Source: Verrucomicrobiota bacterium
GTDB lineage: Bacteria; Verrucomicrobiota; Verrucomicrobiia; Verrucomicrobiales; DEV007
Assembly: GCA_020630835.1 (NCBI GenBank)
Contig: JAHDIL010000046.1
Coordinates: 1 to 8,384, forward strand
Length of the DNA stretch: 8,384 nt
Direction: 5' to 3'
Within the stretch, counting starts at the first letter, position 1, and every line of letters starts with the position of its first letter. The notes beneath the pieces are model-generated. The model was not told the origin of the DNA, ran no database searches, and saw nothing but the letters and a program-made list of their open reading frames with translations. Shown piece after piece: positions 1 through 7,269 of the stretch. The position numbers and the translations under genes are program-made.

Positions 1-238
1 CGGCCTCAGCCAGGCAGAGTGCGACCGCATCATTGCCGCTTTGGAGCTTTACAAACTTCCCACACGCCTAAGTGATGACATCTCCACCGAGTCGATTCTA
101 GAGGCTATGGCCCGGGATAAAAAGTTCGAAGAGGGAGCGATTCGTTTTGTTCTCGTTTCGACGTTAGGGCAAGCACATGTCAGTTCAGCAGTCACGGCCG
201 AGGACATCACCGCAGCCATTGAGCAACTCCGGGCCTGA
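1..238 (+). CDS. aroB: 3-dehydroquinate synthase, C-terminal end (partial)
   Basis: This is the last 78 codons of a gene that begins before the window; the first complete codon is at position 2 and the stop is TGA 236-238. The product resembles the C-terminal helical domain of 3-dehydroquinate synthase, the second enzyme of the shikimate pathway. That cytosolic enzyme uses NAD and a divalent metal to cyclise DAHP to 3-dehydroquinate. The supporting signature is the family's late 'MARDKK...G.IRFVL...G' block (here MARDKKFEEGAIRFVL), preceded by a 'LPT' segment and followed by a short variable tail and final helix. The NAD- and metal-binding residues lie upstream, outside the window. The alternative is a related sugar-cyclase such as 2-deoxy-scyllo-inosose synthase, but the DKK/RFVL block and the ordinary chromosomal setting favour AroB. 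It shares the strand of the next gene but lies 106 bp away and has no functional link to it. Confidence 0.88.
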   Translation, partial: GLSQAECDRIIAALELYKLPTRLSDDISTESILEAMARDKKFEEGAIRFVLVSTLGQAHVSSAVTAEDITAAIEQLRA

Positions 239-344
239 GAGCCTAAGCTAGGCGGTCAATGCCCCCCGGAAAGCGGCAAAGTTTTTAGTTTCTCTTCGGC
301 AGAATCTAGGGTTTGCTTTTCACTTAATCATTTTATCCCGTTTT

Positions 345-1370
345 ATGCCAAATCCTAACGCTGATGACGCCTTACTCGATGACGATGTTCAGGCCCTTGC
401 TGACCTTAAGGAATCCTACCAGAAGCTGCGTGATGAGCTATCGCAGGTGATCGTCGGCCAAGAGTCCGTGATTGAGCAGATCGCCATCTGCCTATTTTCC
501 AGAGGCCACTCCCTCCTAATGGGGGTGCCAGGGTTGGCAAAGACGCTGCTCGTTTCTCGCCTTGCGGAAACCTTGGACCTATCATTCAACCGTATCCAGT
601 TCACTCCTGACCTGATGCCGATGGACATCACTGGGACCGAGATTCTGCAGCAAAGAGATGATGGCCAGCGCACCTTTCACTTCGAGAAAGGTCCGGTCTT
701 CGCCCAAATCGTCCTGGCGGATGAGATCAACCGTGCGCCTGCGAAAACTCAGGCGGCCATGTTGGAAGCCATGCAAGAACATCGGGTAACCGCAGCAGGT
801 CACACCTACGAGCTCGATCAACCCTTCTTCGTTCTCGCGACACAAAACCCAATTGAGCAGGAAGGCACCTACCCCCTGCCGGAGGCGCAGCTAGACCGTT
901 TCATGTTTATGATCGTGGTGGAATATCCCACCAGAGACGAAGAAATGCTTATCGCTAAAACAACAACGGGGGCCACGATTCCCAAGTTGGAGCCGGTAAT
1001 GGATGGAGAGACGATCCTGAAGTATCAGAATCTCGTGCGTCGTATCCCTGTGCCAGATCATCTCTATCAGTTCGCCGTCGATTTCGTGCGTCGCACGCGA
1101 CCTGACTCAGAGGAAGCACCCGATTGGCTAAAACCTCTCGTAAGCTGGGGCGCCGGCCCACGGGCTGTGCAAAACCTCATCCTCGGAGCTCGCACGCGGG
1201 CAGCCCTCTATGGCAACTATATGGTGCGCCAGGAGGATCTCGTGGCAGTGACTGAGGCCGTCCTGCAACACAGAATTGTGCGAACCTTCGCCGCAGAGAG
1301 CCAGGGCGTTACCTGCACCCAAATTATCCAGAGACTCGTTGAGGAACGCATCGCCGAACAAGCCGAGTAG
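345..1370 (+). CDS. MoxR-family AAA+ ATPase
   Basis: This is a 341-aa cytosolic AAA+ ATPase of the MoxR family, close to the usual length for the family. Such ATPases couple ATP hydrolysis to remodelling or maturation of partner proteins, normally vWA-domain proteins encoded next door. Visible motifs are the Walker A loop GVPGLAKT (residues 60-67), Walker B LADEINRA (D126, E127), sensor 1 ATQNP (N168), the arginine-finger region LPEAQLDRF just after it, and sensor 2 GAGPRA (R273) in the C-terminal helical lid. All catalytic residues are present, so it should be active. The first ATG of the frame is used; the preceding bases (ATCCCGTTTT) contain no Shine-Dalgarno sequence. It leads the vWA cluster, with a 36-bp gap to the DUF58 gene. 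The 106-bp upstream gap (239-344) is the likely place for a promoter, but I see no clear -35/-10 pair there. Confidence 0.95.
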   Translation: MPNPNADDALLDDDVQALADLKESYQKLRDELSQVIVGQESVIEQIAICLFSRGHSLLMGVPGLAKTLLVSRLAETLDLSFNRIQFTPDLMPMDITGTEILQQRDDGQRTFHFEKGPVFAQIVLADEINRAPAKTQAAMLEAMQEHRVTAAGHTYELDQPFFVLATQNPIEQEGTYPLPEAQLDRFMFMIVVEYPTRDEEMLIAKTTTGATIPKLEPVMDGETILKYQNLVRRIPVPDHLYQFAVDFVRRTRPDSEEAPDWLKPLVSWGAGPRAVQNLILGARTRAALYGNYMVRQEDLVAVTEAVLQHRIVRTFAAESQGVTCTQIIQRLVEERIAEQAE

Positions 1371-1406
1371 CCCACCAAAGAGGATCCCCCTTTTTTCTAG
1401 CACTCA

Positions 1407-2312
1407 ATGCCAGACGCCACACCGCAGCACGACTTTCTCGATCCCGAGATTCTCAGTGCCGTCCTGACGCTGCCGCTGCGAGCCCGTCAGGCGATGATGG
1501 GTTCGGTCTCCGGCATGCACCGGAGCCCGGTAAAGGGTTCATCACTTGAGTTCGCGCAGTATCGAAAATACGTCCCAGGCGACGACTTGCGCAGACTGGA
1601 CTGGCGAGCCTGGGGACGCAGTGACCGCTATTTCATAAAGGAATTCGAGGCCGATACGAATCTGCGGCTCTACCTATTGGTAGATGCGAGCGGCTCTATG
1701 AATTTCTCTGGCGCCGCGGGCGAGAGCCGGATCCACTACGCTCAAAAACTGGCCGCCTCTCTCGCTTATCTTGCCTCTCATCAGGGGGATGCAGCAGGCT
1801 TAATCGCCGGCGCGCAGGACTACCGAAAGGAAGTGCCAGCAAAGCGGGGCCCTACCCATCTGGGCATTCTCATGGACCAGTTGGCTGAAGTGAGGCCACA
1901 GGGTGAAACTGATTTCATCTCTCTTATTCACGAAACGGCTGAGAAAGTCTCCCAGCGCGCCATGGTTGTCCTGATCTCGGATTTCCTCTTCCCCCTCGAT
2001 ACGTTGTCAGAGGCTCTGCAACACTTGCGCTACCGCAAGCATGATGTGGTGATGTTCCACCTGCTAGATGAGATGGAAACGAGCTTTTCCGTAGACCGTC
2101 CAACACGCTTTGTTGACTTAGAGAACATCAGCTCAATCGTCGCCGACCCAGCGGTGATCAAAACTCGTTACCTAGAGGCTGTCGATAGCTATTTGTCAGA
2201 AATGAGCGATCTCATTCAGACGAGTGCAGCTGACTATCACAGGATTAATTTGGCAACTCCCTGCCAGCAGGTTTTAGCCGAATTTTTAACTGGCCATGGA
2301 GGGCTCGCCTGA
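1407..2312 (+). CDS. DUF58 / vWA-domain protein (MoxR partner)
   Basis: This 301-aa protein has no signal peptide or membrane segment, so it is probably cytosolic. The DUF58 signature runs over about residues 45-75 (SSLEFAQYRKYVPGDD, then LRRLDWRAWGRSDRY). It leads directly into a von Willebrand A-type fold with an intact MIDAS motif, DASGS (D93, S95, S97), and a later strand VLISDF (D192). The MIDAS site binds a divalent metal and usually mediates protein contacts. DUF58 proteins nearly always sit beside moxR and are thought to be adaptors or targets of the ATPase; that role is family knowledge, not shown here. The ATG at 1407 gives the normal family N terminus (FLDPEIL near residue 10). The 36-bp leader has a six-T run but no Shine-Dalgarno sequence at proper distance. 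The stop TGA shares its last base with the start of the next gene. Confidence 0.93.
   Translation: MPDATPQHDFLDPEILSAVLTLPLRARQAMMGSVSGMHRSPVKGSSLEFAQYRKYVPGDDLRRLDWRAWGRSDRYFIKEFEADTNLRLYLLVDASGSMNFSGAAGESRIHYAQKLAASLAYLASHQGDAAGLIAGAQDYRKEVPAKRGPTHLGILMDQLAEVRPQGETDFISLIHETAEKVSQRAMVVLISDFLFPLDTLSEALQHLRYRKHDVVMFHLLDEMETSFSVDRPTRFVDLENISSIVADPAVIKTRYLEAVDSYLSEMSDLIQTSAADYHRINLATPCQQVLAEFLTGHGGLA
2298..2303 (+). promoter_or_regulatory. Shine-Dalgarno site of the BatA-type gene
   Basis: GGAGGG lies inside the last codons of the DUF58 gene, 8 nt before the ATG at 2312. It is the only strong Shine-Dalgarno match at any of the supported starts. Combined with the TGATG stop/start overlap, it supports 2312 as the true start and suggests coupled but efficient translation of the membrane protein. 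Confidence 0.6.
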
Positions 2313-4360
2313 TGACATTTCTGCAACCAGCCCTGCTGCTCGCGCTACCGCTGGCTCTCGCGCCGGTGATCATTCATCTAATCTATCAGTCACGTCATAG
2401 ATCTCTCGACTGGGCTGCTTCTTATTTCCTCCTACGAGCACGGCGCATGGTCCGGGGGATAAATAAATTGCGACAGATCTTCCTCCTCGCCCTGCGAGTG
2501 CTGGCATTGCTGGCTCTCATCCTCGCAGCGACACGACCGCTCACCTCGCAGTGGTCATTCCTTCCTGGCGCAGGTTCGGCAGACACGCTCTACCTGATCC
2601 TAGACCGCTCAGCAAGTATGGAAACCCGCGCACCGGGCACTGAAATCTCTCGAAGACAGGTAGCTATCGATCAGATGATGACCTACGTGAAACAGTCATC
2701 GGCTTTTTCTCAGCTGTATTTGGTAGACTCGTTCACAGGGAAGCCCCAGCTCGTGCCCGATGTTAGCAAGCTGGCTCTCTTACCACAGACGGAAGCTACA
2801 GCATCTTCTGCCTCCATTCCCAGTCTTTTGGAGGAAACCCTCCAACATATCCGTCAAATTCAGTCCGGCCGTGTCGACATCTGGATCGCGTCCGACTTGC
2901 AACAGTCTAACTGGGCACCCGAAAGCCCAGAATGGAATAGTCTTCGCGCTCAGCTGGCCGCAGAAGAGACAACTCGCGTATTCCTCCTTGGGTATCCCGA
3001 AAGCGAAGGCACAAACTACTCAATCAGCATGCAAGAAGCTGAGACCTATGCGCTGCCGTCTGGTAAAAAACTGCGGCTGTCATTTCAGATCAACCGATCC
3101 AGTGCAACGGCAGAGGAATCTGAAAAAAGCATCGCAGTTGAACTGCTGCTGAATGGCTCAACCACTGTCCATGAGCTCCCCCTCACCGGAGATCAGACCG
3201 AGATCACAGACTGGGAGATCCCCCTCGCAGATGAGCTCGACCAGTCATGGGGGCGCCTACTTTTACCCGAAGATACAAACCTGATCGATAACGACGCCTT
3301 CTTCACCTTTGCTCCTTCCCCACCCCGACACACGCTGCTGGTATCTGATCGCAACGATCTTATTCAGGTGGCGCAAGCCCTGACAACAGCACCTTACAAC
3401 CCAGCTTTGGAATACCTAATGAGTGCGTTTTCGGCCGACGCAATCTCTCCTACAGAGGGAAACTTTCTCCTTTGGCAAAGCCCTATCCCCGAATCTGATT
3501 CACTCGAGGGGCGAGCTCTCATGGACTGGATCGCATCAGGGCGCTCCGTGCTTTTTTTACCCCCTTCGGGGAATCAGGAATCTGCTGGACTTTCCTTTCT
3601 CGGCTTCCAGTGGGGTGTAGAGAAAAAATTCCCGCAAACCCCGGCCCGCATCGAATGGTGGCAGACCCAAGGCGCGGTCACGGCAAACACGAGAAACGGC
3701 ATACCTCTGCCTTTCCAGGATGTAGAGATCCAGCGCTACCGCCAACTAACCGTAGATGAAAGCTCCTTTCGAACCCTCGCCGAGAGCAGCGATGATCATC
3801 CCCTACTTATCGAAAAAACAAGCGCAACGCCCGGTGCCGGTCGTGTGTTCGCACTGGCAACACTACCGCTACCAGCGCACTCTACCCTAGCCAGAGAGGG
3901 AATTGCCTTCTACGCTCTGATCCATCGCATCCTAGACGAGAGTGCCGACGCGAGTAGTAGCGCCCGGAGTCTCCGTATCGCCCCCAGCTTCGCTGAACCG
4001 CCTGGTAGTGAATTACTCGTTAGTAGTGAACTCGCAGAGGCACTACCATCAGCACAGAAGAAATTTTATCCGGGAGTCTTAGAGAAACAGCGCGATGAAT
4101 CGTCCGTGCTCTACTCTCTTAACAGACCGATAAGCGAAGACATTTCTAACTTCCTTACCCTACAAAAAGCAGAACAGCTTTTCGATGGTGCTACGATAGA
4201 GGCAATTTCAGATCAGGTCGGGGCCAAGCGCTCAGACCTAGCGAGCGAAGTCTGGAGATGGTTTCTCGTAGCGATGGCGTTGGCTTTAATTGGAGAAGCT
4301 GCCCTATCCATCCCACCCCGCAAGCGTCCCACCACCGCGCCGATGTCTCCTGCACAATGA
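2312..4360 (+). CDS. BatA-type membrane-anchored vWA protein
   Basis: This is a 682-aa inner-membrane protein. The N terminus matches the BatA N-terminal domain: 'FLQPALLLALPLALAPVIIH', a short basic loop with DWAASYFLLRA, then a second helix. Predicted TM helices are at about 7-25, 55-74 and 649-667, so most of the chain forms one domain on one side of the membrane. A vWA domain follows TM2, with MIDAS DRSAS (D98, S100, S102) and strand WIASD (D195). Next come an Ig-like beta region (about 250-330) and an alpha/beta segment (about 338-440; HTLLVSD, GRSVLFLPPSG) resembling the amidotransferase-like fold seen in related proteins, without a catalytic Cys. The start overlaps the DUF58 stop by one base; the end overlaps the next gene by four. 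Bat proteins partner with MoxR ATPases and were linked to oxidative-stress tolerance in Bacteroides; the role here is unknown. The C-terminal domain calls are the least certain part. Confidence 0.87.
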   Translation: MTFLQPALLLALPLALAPVIIHLIYQSRHRSLDWAASYFLLRARRMVRGINKLRQIFLLALRVLALLALILAATRPLTSQWSFLPGAGSADTLYLILDRSASMETRAPGTEISRRQVAIDQMMTYVKQSSAFSQLYLVDSFTGKPQLVPDVSKLALLPQTEATASSASIPSLLEETLQHIRQIQSGRVDIWIASDLQQSNWAPESPEWNSLRAQLAAEETTRVFLLGYPESEGTNYSISMQEAETYALPSGKKLRLSFQINRSSATAEESEKSIAVELLLNGSTTVHELPLTGDQTEITDWEIPLADELDQSWGRLLLPEDTNLIDNDAFFTFAPSPPRHTLLVSDRNDLIQVAQALTTAPYNPALEYLMSAFSADAISPTEGNFLLWQSPIPESDSLEGRALMDWIASGRSVLFLPPSGNQESAGLSFLGFQWGVEKKFPQTPARIEWWQTQGAVTANTRNGIPLPFQDVEIQRYRQLTVDESSFRTLAESSDDHPLLIEKTSATPGAGRVFALATLPLPAHSTLAREGIAFYALIHRILDESADASSSARSLRIAPSFAEPPGSELLVSSELAEALPSAQKKFYPGVLEKQRDESSVLYSLNRPISEDISNFLTLQKAEQLFDGATIEAISDQVGAKRSDLASEVWRWFLVAMALALIGEAALSIPPRKRPTTAPMSPAQ

Positions 4361-6621
4361 GCCCCTCCTACCTGGCTACATCTGATTTCACCCTGCTCGG
4401 GACCCCTATCACTTGGGCGTTCTCGGTCGTGCTGATCATGGTCACCGGGGTGCTGTCCTTTCTCATCTGGAAACGATCTGACCGGCAAGCTGGGGTAGGA
4501 TGTGTGGAAATACTCCGTCTGCTCTTTGTATCGCTTGTAGCGCTCATGTTTAACCAACCTGAGTGCCGAACCACGATTGCACCTGATACCAGACCCACAG
4601 TAGCCGTGCTTTTGGATGGGTCCCTGAGCATGGACACTAGGGATGTGAAAACCACTCGGCTGGAGAATGCGAATCAGCCAAAAGACTCAGGATCACGCTG
4701 GGAGCTGATAGCTCCCCTGGCAGCAGATTCTGCTTGGAGCGAAGCAAGCGATCAATACGAAGTCCGTGTCGAAACCTTTGCTACTGAGCCCATCGTCGGA
4801 GACCTTTCAAATCAAGCCACCGGAAACACCCGCCCCCCTGCCGCGGATGTATCCGACATATCCTCAGCCATCAGCAGCGCCGCCGATCGTCTCGCCCCGC
4901 GCGCTATTGTCATCGTTTCAGACGGCGACTGGAACGCCGGTCAAGCCCCTGCAGAGGCTGCGGTGCAGATGCGCATCAAGGGTATCCCAACTTTCACCGT
5001 GCCGGTCGGGAGCATTATTCCTCAACCCGATCTTAAGATTGAGTCCTTTCAGCCTCCCACCTTCTCCGTGCTGGGGAAACCGGTCCGCATCCCATTCCGC
5101 GTAGCTAGTAGCCTGTCGACCCAGGAGACGGTATCCATGAAGCTAAAAACATCGTCGGGGAAAACCTACACGCAGAGCATCGCTCTTTCTCCCATGTCAG
5201 AGCAGAGCGGCCATTTCCTCATCACTCCTGATCAAGAAGGCGAACAAGCCCTAACACTAACAATAAGCAGCTTGCCGATAGAAACAGATTTGGAGAACAA
5301 CGAGAAGACTGCGCAGATGAATGTCCGTCCGGAAGAACTAGACGTGCTTGTCATAGAATCCTATCCGCGCTGGGAATATCGTTTCCTGAGAAACGCGCTC
5401 ATGCGTGATCCCGGTGTGAAGGTGGACTGTCTGCTTTTTCATCAAAATGCCGAACAACGCTCCGAGGAGGAAGGCTATCTGGCTACTTTTCCCGAGCCCT
5501 CTGAACTCGCTAGCTACGATGTTATTTTTCTAGGAGATGTGGGGATCACCAGTAATCAGCTGCGGGAGGAGGATGCCGGCGCCATCTTTCAACATGTCGC
5601 CAGCCAGGCCGCTGGACTGGTCATCATGCCTGGCTTTCAGGGATTCCAGCATACGCTCATCGACAGCCCATTAGCTCCCCTTTTCCCTGTTGAGATGAAT
5701 CAGAGCCAACCCCGGGGCTGGGGTTCGACGATACCTGGTCGCTTCGAACTTACTGAGCTTGGCGCTAAAAGCCTGCTCACTCGCTTGGCGGATAAGGAGC
5801 GGGAGAACGCCAAGCTATGGAACGAGCTGCCGGGCTTTCAATGGTATACTGGAGTCGTGCGTGCCCGTCCCGGTAGCCAGGTGCTAGCCGTCCATAGCAT
5901 AGACGCCAATGAACACGGCCGGTTCCCTCTCATCGTCACCAAGACCTATGGCACAGGAAAGGTGCTCTTCATGGGGACTGATACCGCATGGCGCTGGCGA
6001 AAAGGGGTGGAAGACCTTTACCACTACCGATTTTGGGGGCAGGTCGCCCGATGGATGTCTTACCAGCGAAATCTGGCAGCCGGAAAAGGTCTCCGGCTTT
6101 TCTACTCCCCAGAACGTCCGGTCGAGGGAGACACCGTTACCCTCAACGCCAATGTCATGGGCACTGATGGCGAGCCCCTCAATGACGGGACGGTAAATGT
6201 GGAGATCGTCAGTCCATCGGACCAGCGAACCGTTGCCCGTCTGCATCCATCACAGATGGACGGCTGGGGGCTTTTCACCGGGACGACGCAGCCGAACGAA
6301 CCGGGCGAGCACCGCATTGTATTATCTGTTCCTGAGACTGGCGCTACCCTAGAAACGAGCCTGATCGTCACCGCAGCCGCTCGTGAAAAAGTCGGAGAGC
6401 CCGCGAACCATGACAGCCTGATCGAAACGGCACAACTGACCAACGCTCGCGTTATACGAGAGGCTAGCGTTGATGCTATCCTCGCCGCCATTGGCGAACT
6501 CCCCCAACCCGAGCCAATTATCCAGCGATTGCGCATCTGGGCTCACCCAGCGTGGGTTTTTTCCCTAATCGGCCTCGCTATCATTCTCTGGCTGGCACGG
6601 AAGAGAGTGGGCACGGTTTAG
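4357..6621 (+). CDS. Membrane vWA protein with amidotransferase-like domain
   Basis: This 754-aa inner-membrane protein is probably the partner of the BatA-type protein. Two TM helices (about 17-38 and 50-66) are followed by a vWA domain with MIDAS DGSLS (D87, S89, S91) and strand IVIVSDGDW (D189). Next come an Ig/CARDB-like region (about 226-320), a class I glutamine-amidotransferase-like fold starting LDVLVIESYPRWEYRFL (about 328-470), a second Ig-like region (about 583-665) and a final TM helix (about 732-748) with a basic tail. Planctomycete and verrucomicrobial homologues are often named 'glutamine amidotransferase'. The strand where the nucleophile should sit reads LVIMPGFQGFQ (M424-F430) with no Cys, so enzyme activity is unlikely. 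I chose ATG 4357 because it makes an ATGA overlap with the upstream stop and begins just before TM1. The in-frame ATG at 4258 would add 33 polar residues and overlap the upstream gene by 103 bp. There is no Shine-Dalgarno sequence, so translation is probably coupled. Confidence 0.87.
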   Translation: MSPSYLATSDFTLLGTPITWAFSVVLIMVTGVLSFLIWKRSDRQAGVGCVEILRLLFVSLVALMFNQPECRTTIAPDTRPTVAVLLDGSLSMDTRDVKTTRLENANQPKDSGSRWELIAPLAADSAWSEASDQYEVRVETFATEPIVGDLSNQATGNTRPPAADVSDISSAISSAADRLAPRAIVIVSDGDWNAGQAPAEAAVQMRIKGIPTFTVPVGSIIPQPDLKIESFQPPTFSVLGKPVRIPFRVASSLSTQETVSMKLKTSSGKTYTQSIALSPMSEQSGHFLITPDQEGEQALTLTISSLPIETDLENNEKTAQMNVRPEELDVLVIESYPRWEYRFLRNALMRDPGVKVDCLLFHQNAEQRSEEEGYLATFPEPSELASYDVIFLGDVGITSNQLREEDAGAIFQHVASQAAGLVIMPGFQGFQHTLIDSPLAPLFPVEMNQSQPRGWGSTIPGRFELTELGAKSLLTRLADKERENAKLWNELPGFQWYTGVVRARPGSQVLAVHSIDANEHGRFPLIVTKTYGTGKVLFMGTDTAWRWRKGVEDLYHYRFWGQVARWMSYQRNLAAGKGLRLFYSPERPVEGDTVTLNANVMGTDGEPLNDGTVNVEIVSPSDQRTVARLHPSQMDGWGLFTGTTQPNEPGEHRIVLSVPETGATLETSLIVTAAAREKVGEPANHDSLIETAQLTNARVIREASVDAILAAIGELPQPEPIIQRLRIWAHPAWVFSLIGLAIILWLARKRVGTV

Positions 6622-6663
6622 ACGAAAAAAGCGAGCTTTGCTCATTAATCAGGATCACTTTTA

Positions 6664-6715
6664 CGCAAACCACCCTACGTTTTTGCGATATCAGAAGCGA
6701 TAGAAAATCCGCTTC
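6664..6715. repeat. Two adjacent small inverted repeats in the 114-bp gap
   Basis: The gap between the vWA cluster and the DUF7133 gene holds two perfect 6-bp inverted repeats. One is CGCAAA (6664-6669) with TTTGCG (6682-6687), spacer 12 nt. The other is GAAGCG (6694-6699) with CGCTTC (6710-6715), spacer 10 nt. A weaker 4-bp hairpin GAGC-TTT-GCTC sits at 6633-6643, just after the cluster's stop codon. None is followed by a run of Ts, so they are not classic Rho-independent terminators. They could be operator half-sites, weak RNA hairpins, or chance. No convincing promoter was seen in the gap. Confidence 0.35.
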
Positions 6716-6735
6716 ACCTAGCGTATTGGTATCTT

Positions 6736-7269
6736 ATGCGAATACTACCCGGTTTTTCCCTATTCGGCGCCCTGTCCATCGTCACGGCTTCGATTCTCTT
6801 TTCCACAGCAGTCACAAACGCGGCCCCCTCGCGCGAGGAATGGGAAAAGTTGCCAGAAGCAGAGGCGATCAAGCCCGAGAACTGGCCCGATTGGCCACAG
6901 GACAAAGTGCCCGTTTATACACCTGAGCAGTCACTGGACCGGATGAAAATCGCCGATGGCTTCGAGGTGCAGCTCGTCGCAGCCGAGCCAATGATTAAAG
7001 ATCCTGTTTTCGCCATCTTTGACAGCAGACAGCGGCTCTGGGTCTGTGAATTTCAGACCTATATGCTCGACGTCGATGCAAACGGTGAAAATGAACGGTC
7101 CAGCCGTATTCAGGTCCTTGAGGATATCGACGGAGATGGCCGGATGGATAAAGCAACGACTTTTGCGTGCCATCACGTTTCTCGGAGACGACAAGGTGCT
7201 CGTTGCAGAAACGGGATCTCTTCTTCTCTTTACCGATACAGACCACGATTTAGTGCCCGAAAAACGTGA
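6736..7269 (+). CDS. N-terminal fragment of the broken DUF7133 gene
   Basis: This is the 177-codon first frame of the broken gene. Residues 1-29 are a signal peptide and about 30-143 match the family's first propeller blades, ending at DKATTF. The last roughly 34 residues, from about codon 145 (CHHVSRRRQ...), are out-of-frame sequence with no family resemblance and run to TGA 7267-7269. If translated, it would give a short secreted, probably unfolded product. There is no Shine-Dalgarno sequence before ATG 6736 (GTATTGGTATCTT). Confidence 0.6.
   Translation: MRILPGFSLFGALSIVTASILFSTAVTNAAPSREEWEKLPEAEAIKPENWPDWPQDKVPVYTPEQSLDRMKIADGFEVQLVAAEPMIKDPVFAIFDSRQRLWVCEFQTYMLDVDANGENERSSRIQVLEDIDGDGRMDKATTFACHHVSRRRQGARCRNGISSSLYRYRPRFSARKT

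Noticed and set aside
260..286. Possible terminator after aroB: TGCC (260-263) with GGCA (275-278), then five Ts.
   Set aside because: The stem is only 4 bp with an 11-nt loop and does not extend, so it is too weak to call.
313..337. Promoter-like TTGCTT (313-318) with TTTATC (332-337) before the MoxR gene.
   Set aside because: The spacing of 13 nt is too short for a sigma-70 promoter, and only 7 nt would remain before the start codon.
1371..1406. T-run (1391-1396) after a C-run in the MoxR-DUF58 gap as a terminator.
   Set aside because: No G-rich partner exists upstream to form a stem, and the genes on both sides belong to one functional cluster.
3551..3571. T-run followed by a CCCC-TTC-GGGG hairpin.
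   Set aside because: It lies inside the BatA-type coding frame, and the Ts precede the stem rather than follow it. On the other strand no T-run follows it.
4258..4356. Upstream in-frame ATG that would lengthen the second membrane vWA protein by 33 residues.
   Set aside because: It lies wholly inside the preceding gene. The added residues are polar and precede the natural TM1 start, and ATG 4357 gives the ATGA overlap typical of coupled genes.
6102..6536. Antisense open frame of 144 codons, with others such as 5884-6246 and 7784-8128.
   Set aside because: They are shadows opposite well-supported genes. Their translations are rich in Arg and Ser and show no domain or plausible start context.
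7150..7190. Programmed ribosomal frameshift as the explanation for the broken dehydrogenase gene.
   Set aside because: There is no clear slippery heptamer with a downstream structure, and conserved residues are missing at the junction, which frameshifting would not explain.
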